This document shows, in pieces, positions 36,086 to 43,195 of a stretch of 64,000 nucleotides of DNA. This DNA is from Hwangdonia lutea. GTDB taxonomy: Bacteria > Bacteroidota > Bacteroidia > Flavobacteriales > Flavobacteriaceae. Position 1 is the first letter of the stretch. Each line of letters starts with the position of its first letter. The position numbers and the translations under genes were made by a program. The stretch is from NCBI RefSeq assembly GCF_032814565.1, contig NZ_CP136521.1, forward strand, positions 1,522,501 to 1,586,500, written 5' to 3'. The notes under the pieces were generated by a model. That model saw only the letters and a list, made by a program, of their open reading frames with translations, had not been told where the DNA came from and searched no databases.

Positions 36086-37558
36086 TTACTTTCTAACATT
36101 TAAATTAATCCAGTTTTTATAAGCCGCTTCCAAAGCTTTTACTTTTTCAAGATGTTGTGACGCTAAATCATTGCGCTCTCCCGGGTCTTTCGCAATATTA
36201 AACAACTTTAATTCCATATTATCAACTATAGGCGCAATGTATTGGGCAGACGGTTCGCTTTTCCAATGGTTTTCTTTAGCATTGGTTAGTTTCCAATCAC
36301 CTTTGCGCACCGCCCAGGTTTTTTGCCATTTCCACACCAGTAATCGATTCGCTTCGGGCTTTAAAAGATTGATGCCATCAATAGCGCTATCGGTAAGCGT
36401 AACACCGGCAAAATTAGTTAAGGTTGGTAAAATATCGGTTGCGCAAACATAATGGGTTTCCACTTTACCAGCATCAATTACATTAGGCCAACTTATTGCT
36501 AATGGTACGCGAATACCACCTTCCCAAAGTGAGTACTTTCCTCCTGTTAGCGGTGAGTTATTGGCACCGGTAAGTGGCGAACCGCCATTATCGGAAAGAA
36601 ACACAACCACAGTATTCTCAACTAGTTTTTGTGTTTTTAAAGCATCTAAAACACGCCCGATATTGTCGTCTAAACAATTGAGGTTAGCTAAATAATACTT
36701 ACGCAAATCCTCATGTTGAATGGCGCCAACTCGCGAATATTTATCGTAATAAGCTGAATAAGAACCCGGTTTATGCTTTTTGAATGCCACCAAACTATCG
36801 GGGTCGTAATTTGGAATTTCCTTTACATTGTATTTATCCAAATACTTTTTGGGAACTTGGTGAATTAAGTGATGCACAGCATTATAAGACAAAGTTAAAA
36901 AGAATGGTTTGTCTCGTTTTCGTTTAATGTATTCAACGGATTCGTCAGTCAAAATATCGGTAAGATAACCTTGGTCATAACTTTTTTCGCCCATATTGTG
37001 CATTAATGGCCCTAAAAGTGCACTTGTACCGTAAGGATCGGGCGTACGGTCCTTAATATCTTGCGAGTTCAACCAATAATCGTGGGCGTGCGCGCTAAAG
37101 CCTAAAAACTCGTCGTAGCCATGATTTAAAGGGTATTCTCGTACATTATTTTTATGAAAATTGCGTCCTAAATCATTCTTGCCAATTCGTGCTGTTTCGT
37201 AGCCAGCATCCTTTAAATACTCGGCAATGGTTTTTACGCTATCTGGTAAACCCGGGCCCCAACTTGCTGGTTTGTCCCACCTAAATTGATTTTTACCGGT
37301 TAACATTCCGGCTCGCGATGGACTGCAAACGGGTGCTGTAACATAGGCTTGTGTAAAAACTGTTCCGGAATTTCCTAGGCGCGTTATATTTGGCGTAGAA
37401 ATACTTTTGTCGTGGTTTTTAAAAGGTGAAAAATCAGCATAACCTTGATCGTCAACAACAATTAAAAGAATATTGGGTTTTTTAATTTCATCTTTTTTAG
37501 CTTTTGTTTGGCACGAAACCATGCAAATCAACAAAATTAGTACGACGATATTCTTCAT
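36086..37558 (-). CDS. Type I sulfatase lipoprotein in the glycerol regulon
   Basis: A 490-residue alkaline-phosphatase-fold sulfatase exported as a lipoprotein (lipobox MVSC, Cys16). The metal ligands Asp36-Asp37 lie in LLIVVDDQGYAD. The maturation motif C-S-P-S-R at 78-82 (Cys78 becomes formylglycine) and GKNDLGRNFH, HxxxH and FLSDNGG are all present. No maturase is in the window. It is a single gene whose upstream region repeats the glpD operator at 37609-37628. The substrate is unknown; a sulfated glycerol-containing compound is a testable inference. Confidence 0.88.
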   Translation of the reverse strand: MKNIVVLILLICMVSCQTKAKKDEIKKPNILLIVVDDQGYADFSPFKNHDKSISTPNITRLGNSGTVFTQAYVTAPVCSPSRAGMLTGKNQFRWDKPASWGPGLPDSVKTIAEYLKDAGYETARIGKNDLGRNFHKNNVREYPLNHGYDEFLGFSAHAHDYWLNSQDIKDRTPDPYGTSALLGPLMHNMGEKSYDQGYLTDILTDESVEYIKRKRDKPFFLTLSYNAVHHLIHQVPKKYLDKYNVKEIPNYDPDSLVAFKKHKPGSYSAYYDKYSRVGAIQHEDLRKYYLANLNCLDDNIGRVLDALKTQKLVENTVVVFLSDNGGSPLTGANNSPLTGGKYSLWEGGIRVPLAISWPNVIDAGKVETHYVCATDILPTLTNFAGVTLTDSAIDGINLLKPEANRLLVWKWQKTWAVRKGDWKLTNAKENHWKSEPSAQYIAPIVDNMELKLFNIAKDPGERNDLASQHLEKVKALEAAYKNWINLNVRK

Positions 37559-37587
37559 GATTGGTTTTATTAAATTTTGTTTAGTTT

Positions 37588-37595
37588 CAAATTTA
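37588..37595 (-). promoter_or_regulatory. -7 box of the sulfatase promoter
   Basis: TAAATTTG on the minus strand (TAnnTTTG), 29 bases upstream of the sulfatase ATG at 37558. The operator at 37609-37628 begins 13 bases further upstream. Confidence 0.55.
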
Positions 37596-37608
37596 CTAAA
37601 AATTATCT

Positions 37609-37628
37609 AAAACGAAACTAAGTGAAAC
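37609..37628. promoter_or_regulatory. AAAACGAAAC-TAAGTGAAAC operator upstream of the sulfatase
   Basis: The first 10 bases are identical to each half of the glpD operator. The next 10 (TAAGTGAAAC) keep the GAAAC core at the same 10-bp period. Offset from the -7 box is 13 bases against 14 at glpD. Confidence 0.6.
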
Positions 37629-37677
37629 TAATTTAATTATTTTTTTGATACCAAATCGTGAATTATGTACAAATAAG

Positions 37678-37710
37678 AAAGCTTCAAAAGTAATAACTTC
37701 TGAAGCTTTT
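37678..37710 (-). terminator. tRNA-Ala terminator
   Basis: Stem AGCTTCA / TGAAGCT with flanking A and T runs, directly 3' of the tRNA-Ala gene on the minus strand. Confidence 0.65.
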
Positions 37711-37719
37711 CTATTACTG

Positions 37720-37793
37720 TGGAGAAGATCGGATTCGAACCGACGACCTCTTGACTGCCAGTCAAGCGCTCTAGCCAACTGAGCTACATCCCC
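37720..37793 (-). tRNA. tRNA-Ala (GGC)
   Basis: A 74-nt cloverleaf on the minus strand. The 5' acceptor strand is GGGGATG, the D arm contains AGCTCAGTTGGCTAGAGC, and the anticodon loop CTGGCAG gives GGC (Ala). The T arm contains GGTTCGAATCC and the 3' side is CTTCTCC. One T-T mismatch and one G-T pair are visible in the acceptor stem. CCA is not encoded. Confidence 0.9.
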
Positions 37794-37909
37794 AAACTTT
37801 ACTTTGTGCTAAAAAAAATTTTAGTGCTTTTTAGCAGATTTCAAAATTACATTTTTTTACCAACATTTCTAACTTTGTTTTTACAAAATATTAAATGAGT
37901 TTAAAAAAC

Positions 37910-37917
37910 TACATTTG
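37910..37917 (+). promoter_or_regulatory. Candidate -7 box for GNAT-MATE
   Basis: TACATTTG, 29 bases before the ATG at 37947; a TAnnTTTG match. A TTTG lies 33 bases upstream, too far for normal -33 spacing. Confidence 0.35.
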
Positions 37918-37946
37918 CACCGGTATTTAGGGGGGAATTTATTAAA

Positions 37947-38447
37947 ATGATCAGGAAAGCGACACTTAAAGACATAGATAGAATTATAGCCATTACAAAA
38001 GCATGCGCCGTTTTTATGATTGACAAAGACATTTATCAATGGAACGAGCATTACCCCAATAAAGCGGCTTTTGAAAATGATGTTTTAAGAAATGAATTAT
38101 ACGTTATTGAAAAAAACAAAACCATTATTGGCTGTGTAGTTGTTTCAACTTTTATGGATGAAGAATATATTCCCATCAATTGGTTAACAGAAAACAATCG
38201 TAATGTATACATTCACCGATTAGCCGTTCATCCCAAATATCAAGGTAAAGGCTACGCACAAAGATTAATGGATTTTGCCGAAAATATCGCCATAGAAAAC
38301 AACTATAGCTCTATAAGGTTAGACACCTTCTCTCAAAACAAAAGAAACCAAAAGTTTTACGAACTTCGCGGCTATAAAAAATTGGGTAATATTTATTTCC
38401 CGAAACAAAGCGATTTTCCTTTTTATTGTTACGAATTAGTACTGTGA
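37947..38447 (+). CDS. GNAT-family N-acetyltransferase
   Basis: A 166-residue acetyltransferase of the GNAT fold. The acetyl-CoA loop is HPKYQGKGYAQRLMDFA near residues 92-108, with a later NYSSIRLDTFSQN strand and the FYELRGYKKLG helix-strand that end the fold. The acceptor substrate cannot be read from sequence. The stop codon overlaps the GTG start of the MATE gene by 4 bases (GTGA), so the two are translationally coupled and may act in the same stress or detoxification response. Confidence 0.85.
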   Translation: MIRKATLKDIDRIIAITKACAVFMIDKDIYQWNEHYPNKAAFENDVLRNELYVIEKNKTIIGCVVVSTFMDEEYIPINWLTENNRNVYIHRLAVHPKYQGKGYAQRLMDFAENIAIENNYSSIRLDTFSQNKRNQKFYELRGYKKLGNIYFPKQSDFPFYCYELVL

Positions 38448-39778
38448 GCACGAACATAAGTTTCAAGCATATAAATAAATTAGCGGTTCCTGCCTTGATA
38501 TCTGGGGTTTCAGAACCTATTTTGTCGTTAACCGATGCTGCCATTGTTGGAAATATAGCATTTAATGCCACCGAATCTTTGGCTGCCGTGGGCATTGTAA
38601 CCACTTTTTTGTCGATGCTTATTTGGGTTTTGGGGCAAACCCGAAGTGCTATTTCGTCCATTGTATCGCAATACGTTGGCGCCAATAAACTTGATAAAAT
38701 CAAGAATCTACCTGCCCAAGCTATATTTATTATCACCTCATTAAGTGTTCTAATTATATTGGGCACATACCCTTTTGCAAACTTTATTTTCAAACTTTAT
38801 AATGCCTCGGGTTTAATTTTAGACTATAGCGTAGATTATTACAGAATCCGTGTTTTTGGGTTTCCTTTTACACTTTTTACTATAGCCGTTTTTGGTGCTT
38901 TCCGCGGCTTACAAAACACCTACTATCCCATGCTTATTGCAATAATTGGCACCATTACAAATATTGTTTTAGATGTGGTTTTGGTTTACGGTATTGAAGG
39001 TTACATTACACCCATGAATCTTGAAGGAGCTGCTTACGCCAGCGTAATTGCACAATTTCTCATGGCTATTTTCTCTGCTTATTATTTATTGAAAAAAACC
39101 GTAATTCCATTAAAACTAAGTTTTCCCTTTAATAAAGAAATCAACCGGTTTATTTTAATGATTCTCAATCTTTTTGTGCGCACCATTGCTTTAAACGTCA
39201 CGCTTTATTACGCGAGTGCATTTGCAACGAGCTACGGTGCAACCTATATTGCGGCCTATACCATTGCTATTAATTTATGGTTTCTTGGGGCTTTTATTGT
39301 TGATGGTTATGCTAGCGCTGGCAATATTTTATCGGGAAAATTATACGGCGGAAAAGAGTATCCTTTACTTATTACCTTAAGCAATAAACTGATAAAATAC
39401 GGTGTAATAGTAGGCGTTTTAATTGCTGTAATTGGAGGTGTTTTGTACTATCCTATAGGCAATTTATTTACCAACGATCCCGAAGTTTTAAAGCAGTTTT
39501 ACAACATTTTTTGGATTGTTTTAGCCATGCAACCGCTTTGTACAATCGCTTTTATTTTCGATGGAATCTTTAAAGGATTGGGGAAAATGAAGGCGTTGCG
39601 CAACGTGCTTTTGGCTGCAACGTTTTTAGTGTTTGTTCCTGTTTTATTTTGGTTGGATGCTCTCGACTATAAATTATACGCCATTTTTATAGCCTTAACA
39701 TTATGGATTATCGCTCGAGGTTTCCCATTGATTTTTATTTTCAGAAAAATATTTATCCCGCTGTCAAAAATCAATTAA
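38444..39778 (+). CDS. MATE-family efflux transporter (DinF-like)
   Basis: About 444 residues with twelve membrane helices in two repeats, the multidrug and toxic compound extrusion layout. The first helix contains PALISGVSEPILSLTDAAIVG, a strong MATE/DinF signature. I use the GTG at 38444, overlapping the GNAT stop by 4 bases. A TTG 18 bases upstream is inside the GNAT gene and less likely. It exports organic cations or oxidised compounds against Na+ or H+; the substrate is unknown. Confidence 0.88.
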   Translation: MSTNISFKHINKLAVPALISGVSEPILSLTDAAIVGNIAFNATESLAAVGIVTTFLSMLIWVLGQTRSAISSIVSQYVGANKLDKIKNLPAQAIFIITSLSVLIILGTYPFANFIFKLYNASGLILDYSVDYYRIRVFGFPFTLFTIAVFGAFRGLQNTYYPMLIAIIGTITNIVLDVVLVYGIEGYITPMNLEGAAYASVIAQFLMAIFSAYYLLKKTVIPLKLSFPFNKEINRFILMILNLFVRTIALNVTLYYASAFATSYGATYIAAYTIAINLWFLGAFIVDGYASAGNILSGKLYGGKEYPLLITLSNKLIKYGVIVGVLIAVIGGVLYYPIGNLFTNDPEVLKQFYNIFWIVLAMQPLCTIAFIFDGIFKGLGKMKALRNVLLAATFLVFVPVLFWLDALDYKLYAIFIALTLWIIARGFPLIFIFRKIFIPLSKIN

Positions 39779-39791
39779 CTTTGAGAGCATA

Positions 39792-40070
39792 ATGCACATT
39801 TATTTAAAAGTATTTTTTATGACATTCTTAATGGCATTACAAGAATCAAACGTCCACGATGCTGGGTACAATATAGGATACGCCATCGGGAAATATCTGC
39901 CTTTGGTAGCCACCATAGTCATTGCGTATTTAATTTTCAGATTAATCAAAAAAAACTCCAAAAAATAAAACTATGGATATCATGTCATTTATAAGCGGCA
40001 ACGGCTTGTTTTTAATTTTAGGCATCGCTTTAATAATCGTTTACATTGTAAACAGAAAAAAAAGAAGGTA
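39792..40070 (+). CDS. One or two very small hydrophobic proteins
   Basis: From the ATG at 39792 the frame reads MHIYLKVFF, then GYNIGYAIGKYLPLVATIVIAYLIF and a Lys-rich end near 39965. From an ATG near 39972 it reads MDIMSFISGNGLFLILGIALIIVYIV and ends in KKRR. Each has one membrane helix with a basic tail, a pattern seen in small inner-membrane peptides. Whether a stop separates them depends on the exact length of an A run near 39960, which I could not settle, so I report one interval. It lies between the MATE gene and queD. No known family. Confidence 0.35.
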
Positions 40071-40071
40071 G

Positions 40072-40079
40072 TATCTTTG
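40072..40079 (+). promoter_or_regulatory. Candidate -7 box for queD
   Basis: TATCTTTG, 21 bases before the ATG at 40101, with a TTG 24 bases upstream as a possible -33. Confidence 0.45.
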
Positions 40080-40100
40080 CGCAGCAAATAGCATTACAAC

Positions 40101-40553
40101 ATGAGCAACATTCGCATAACAAAACAATTTTCTTTCGAAACCGGACACGCCCTTTACGGTTACGATGGCAAGTGCAAAAACGTGCACGGGCACAGCTACA
40201 AACTCTCGGTAACCGTTTTTGGAAAGCCCATAACCGATACCAATCATGTAAAATTTGGAATGGTAATCGATTTTGGCGATTTAAAAAAAATTGTCAAAGA
40301 AGAGATTGTAAACGTCTTCGACCACGCCACGGTGTTCAACAAAAACACGCCCCATGTCGAGCTCGCCAAAGAACTTGAAAACCGCGGCCACAACGTGCTT
40401 TTGGTAAACTACCAACCCACAAGCGAAATGATGGTTATCGACTTTGCGCAAAAAATAAAAAAACGTTTGCCAAACCACATTATGTTGCATTCCCTAAAAC
40501 TTCAGGAAACCGATACCTCGTTTGCAGAGTGGTATGCTTCCGATAATAATTAG
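40101..40553 (+). CDS. queD: 6-carboxy-5,6,7,8-tetrahydropterin synthase (QueD/PTPS family)
   Basis: A 150-residue T-fold enzyme. The zinc-binding histidines are in FETGHALYGYDGKCKNVHGHSYKL, which also holds the catalytic Cys. HATVFN and a C-terminal ETDTSFAEW complete the family pattern. QueD converts dihydroneopterin triphosphate to carboxytetrahydropterin on the way to queuosine. Other queuosine genes are not in the window, so a pyruvoyl-type PTPS role is a less likely alternative. Its stop codon sits at the edge of an intergenic repeat. Confidence 0.88.
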   Translation: MSNIRITKQFSFETGHALYGYDGKCKNVHGHSYKLSVTVFGKPITDTNHVKFGMVIDFGDLKKIVKEEIVNVFDHATVFNKNTPHVELAKELENRGHNVLLVNYQPTSEMMVIDFAQKIKKRLPNHIMLHSLKLQETDTSFAEWYASDNN

Positions 40554-40636
40554 GGCGTTACCACAAGGGTCGGGCTTTCACTACTCGCTTCCTCCTTTCG
40601 TCGGCGAGCTCAAACACGCCGTTCAATCCCTAACGC
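40553..40636. repeat. Dispersed intergenic repeat, copy B
   Basis: Begins GGGCGTTACCACAAGGGTCG and ends CAATCCCTAACGC, with GCGTTA / TAACGC ends in inverted orientation. The internal CTCGCTTCC..CGGCGAG part can pair. The ends match copy A at 8591-8687 on the opposite strand. It starts at the queD stop codon. Confidence 0.6.
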
Positions 40637-40976
40637 AGCAGTCCGCAGTTGGAAGTAATCAGTCCGTAATCAGAGCGTATATTTGCAAAGAACTTAGAGA
40701 GCAAGATAGATTGAAAACAGAAATGATTTAACAAAAATTCAAGTCCCAAATTCCGACACAGTCGGAAAAGTCAATCTGCAGAAATAATGAGCGAAAAACG
40801 TAACTGCGAAGCACAGCTTCAAGCATGAAGTTTTTAAAGCGAATGTTCCGCAGGAATTTCCTCAGATTGACATGATTTTTTGGTTCGTTTTGTATCAAGA
40901 CAAAATGAACAAAAAGAAAAAATTAATACTAAAAAATGAGATTCCTGCCTTAGCAGGAATATATTATATTTACAGC
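40554..40976. other. Gene-free stretch between queD and lpxH
   Basis: About 420 bases. After repeat copy B (to 40636) there is no convincing coding sequence; a frame open into lpxH from 40872 is low-complexity and is not taken as coding. A hairpin ATTCCTGC-CTTA-GCAGGAAT lies at 40941-40960 just before lpxH. Confidence 0.6.
40941..40960. repeat. ATTCCTGC hairpin repeat, copy 1
   Basis: Perfect 8-bp arms with a CTTA loop, preceded by GAG. The reverse complement of 57256-57275 gives the same arms and flank with loop CTTC. It lies 16 bases ahead of the lpxH ATG and could affect its expression. Confidence 0.6.
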
Positions 40977-41735
40977 ATGCAAATTCCACAAGGAAAAAAA
41001 ATATATTTCGCATCCGATAACCATTTAGGCGCACCCACACAAGAAGCCTCTCGCCCGCGCGAAAAAAAATTCGTGGCTTGGTTAGACACCGTAAAACACG
41101 ATGCGGCAGCTATTTTCCTTTTAGGCGATTTATTCGATTTTTGGATGGAATACAAAAAAGTAGTCCCAAAAGGGTTTACTCGAACTCTGGGTAAACTTGC
41201 CGAAATATCAGATTCCGGCATGCCAATCTACTACTTTGTTGGCAACCACGACCTATGGATGAACGGCTATTTTGAAGAAGAGCTCAACATTCCCGTATAC
41301 CACAAACCCGAAGAATTTACCTTTAACGACAAAACTTTTTTTATTGGCCACGGCGATGGTTTGGGTCCTCACGACAAAGGCTATAAGCGCATGAAAAAGG
41401 TGTTTACAAATCCGTTTTGCAAATGGCTTTTTAGATGGCTACACCCCGATTTAGGCGTGCGATTGGCACAACACTTATCGGTAAAAAACAAAATGATTTC
41501 GGGCGACGAAGATGCTAAATTTTTAGGCGAAGACAACGAATGGCTCGTACAATATTGTAAACGCAAACTGGAAGACAAACACCGCGATTTTTTTGTTTTC
41601 GGACACAGACATTTGCCATTAAATATAGACCTTAACGGAACTTCTAAATATATTAATTTAGGCGACTGGATTTCGCATTATACTTATGGTGTTTTTGATG
41701 GGGAGACGATGGAGTTAAAAACATATCGCACCTAA
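40977..41735 (+). CDS. lpxH: UDP-2,3-diacylglucosamine diphosphatase
   Basis: A 252-residue calcineurin-like metallophosphatase of lipid A synthesis, cleaving UDP-diacylglucosamine to lipid X at the membrane face. Metal motifs in order: SDNHLG, GDLFDFW, GNHD, GHGDG and FGHRHLP. I start at the ATG at 40977 (MQIPQGKKIYFASDNH), giving the usual family length. The frame is open further upstream, but that part is a repeat-bearing spacer. LpxH rather than a general phosphoesterase is favoured by the motif spacing and the RWLHPDLG lid region. Confidence 0.86.
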   Translation: MQIPQGKKIYFASDNHLGAPTQEASRPREKKFVAWLDTVKHDAAAIFLLGDLFDFWMEYKKVVPKGFTRTLGKLAEISDSGMPIYYFVGNHDLWMNGYFEEELNIPVYHKPEEFTFNDKTFFIGHGDGLGPHDKGYKRMKKVFTNPFCKWLFRWLHPDLGVRLAQHLSVKNKMISGDEDAKFLGEDNEWLVQYCKRKLEDKHRDFFVFGHRHLPLNIDLNGTSKYINLGDWISHYTYGVFDGETMELKTYRT

Positions 41736-41751
41736 AATTCTAATGGCAAGT

Positions 41752-41795
41752 ACACCCCGCGAGAAGGATTGCAGCGGCATCCTTTTTTGTGCGCG
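41752..41795. repeat. Dispersed intergenic repeat, partial copy C
   Basis: AGGATTGCAGCGGCATCC with a following T6 run (41765-41789) matches the same block of copy A (GGGATAGCAGTGGCATCC, T6) with about three differences. The other end of the element is missing, so this is a partial member. The T run could also terminate lpxH. Confidence 0.5.
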
Positions 41796-41923
41796 CCTAA
41801 TATTTGATAGACGCAAAAATTTATACTGTTTACTATTTGCTTAATGCGATACTAAAACCACTTTGCACAAAAAAGATATAGTGTAAAGCCTGTTTGCCAT
41901 TTTTATGGCAACTCGCCCAAAAA

Positions 41924-43192
41924 TTAATGGTCGTTTTCGTGCGCATCAATATCTTGTTGCAAGTCAAGTTTACGCAATGGCTTGTTTTTAACACCTATAA
42001 TTCCAACGACAATAAGGGTTACTGTTCCGCCAAGAACCACGGCGAGTGGTGCGCCAAAAATACGTGCAGCTATCCCGCTTTCCAAGGCGCCGAGTTCGTT
42101 GGAAGACCCTACAAACATTGAGTTAACCGCACCCACGCGCCCGCGCATGGCGTCTGGTGTTTTAAGTTGCAGTATGGTTTGACGCACGACCATTGAAATA
42201 CCATCGAAAACCCCCGAGAAGAATAGCGCCAAAATACTTAACCACAATAATTTTGAAGCTCCGAATACAATCATGCAAGCTCCAAATCCGAACACCGAAA
42301 CGAGTAATTTTTTTCCTGTATTTTTTGTAATCGGGATATAGGTTGTGGCCAGCATGGTGATAATACTGCCGGAGGAAAGTGCTGCGTTTAATAATCCAAA
42401 TCCTTTGGGTCCGGCATCTAAAATATCTTTTGCAAATACGGCAAAAATGGCAACGGCGCCACCAAATAAAACGGCAATCATATCTAAGGTTAGTGCGCCT
42501 AAAATGACTTTGTCGTTAAACACAAAACTAAGTCCTGCTTTTAGGCTTTCTTTCACGGATTCATTCCTGCCTTTATTTAAAACAGGTTTTTTAGTTATTT
42601 GAAATACTAACAATAATGCCAGCATAACCAACAAAAATATAATACCAAGTGTATAGTGAACACCAATCCAAGCAATTAAAAACCCACCAACTAAAGCTCC
42701 AAAAACATTGGCGCCTTTCCATGTACTACTGCTCCAGGTTGCGGCATTTGGGTATATTTTTTTTGGAACAAGCAATGCAATTAGCGAAAAAATAGTAGGG
42801 CCAAAAAAGGCTCTTAAAACACCTCCAAAAAACACTAATGCATAAATGCCGTATAGTATGGCACTGGTTTCCCATGTGGCTTCAACCGTACTTGAAGTTA
42901 GCCAAAATAGTCCAAAACTGATTAAAGAAAACAGGGCAATACAAAGTGTGAATAGGTTTCGTTTTTCTTTTTTATCTACAATATGTCCAGCAAAAGGTGC
43001 CAGTAAAAATGCCGGTAAAAATTCGCAAAGTCCTATAATACCAAGTGCCAAAGGGTCTTTGGTTAGGGCATATACTTGCCATTCTATAACCACAAATTGC
43101 ATAGACCATCCAAAAACCAATGCAAAACGCACCAATAAAAAAATATTGAATTCTTTAATACGCAAAGCGGCGTACGGATCGTTTTTAGACAT
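41924..43192 (-). CDS. MFS transporter
   Basis: A 422-residue major facilitator with about twelve membrane helices. The motif between helices 2 and 3 reads GHIVDKKEKRN, a form of the MFS signature. Residues such as AVNSMFVGSSNELGALESG in the second half match the EntS/NreB-like branch of exporters. The substrate cannot be assigned. It lies 3 bases downstream of recJ on the same strand, so it is cotranscribed with that repair gene, though no functional link is known. The C-terminus is short and charged, ending in His, Glu and Asp. Confidence 0.85.
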   Translation of the reverse strand: MSKNDPYAALRIKEFNIFLLVRFALVFGWSMQFVVIEWQVYALTKDPLALGIIGLCEFLPAFLLAPFAGHIVDKKEKRNLFTLCIALFSLISFGLFWLTSSTVEATWETSAILYGIYALVFFGGVLRAFFGPTIFSLIALLVPKKIYPNAATWSSSTWKGANVFGALVGGFLIAWIGVHYTLGIIFLLVMLALLLVFQITKKPVLNKGRNESVKESLKAGLSFVFNDKVILGALTLDMIAVLFGGAVAIFAVFAKDILDAGPKGFGLLNAALSSGSIITMLATTYIPITKNTGKKLLVSVFGFGACMIVFGASKLLWLSILALFFSGVFDGISMVVRQTILQLKTPDAMRGRVGAVNSMFVGSSNELGALESGIAARIFGAPLAVVLGGTVTLIVVGIIGVKNKPLRKLDLQQDIDAHENDH

Positions 43193-43195
43193 TTG

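Noticed and set aside
40872-40976. N-terminal extension of LpxH
   Set aside because: The added residues come from a spacer with a hairpin repeat, are not typical of LpxH, and a good ATG lies at 40977.
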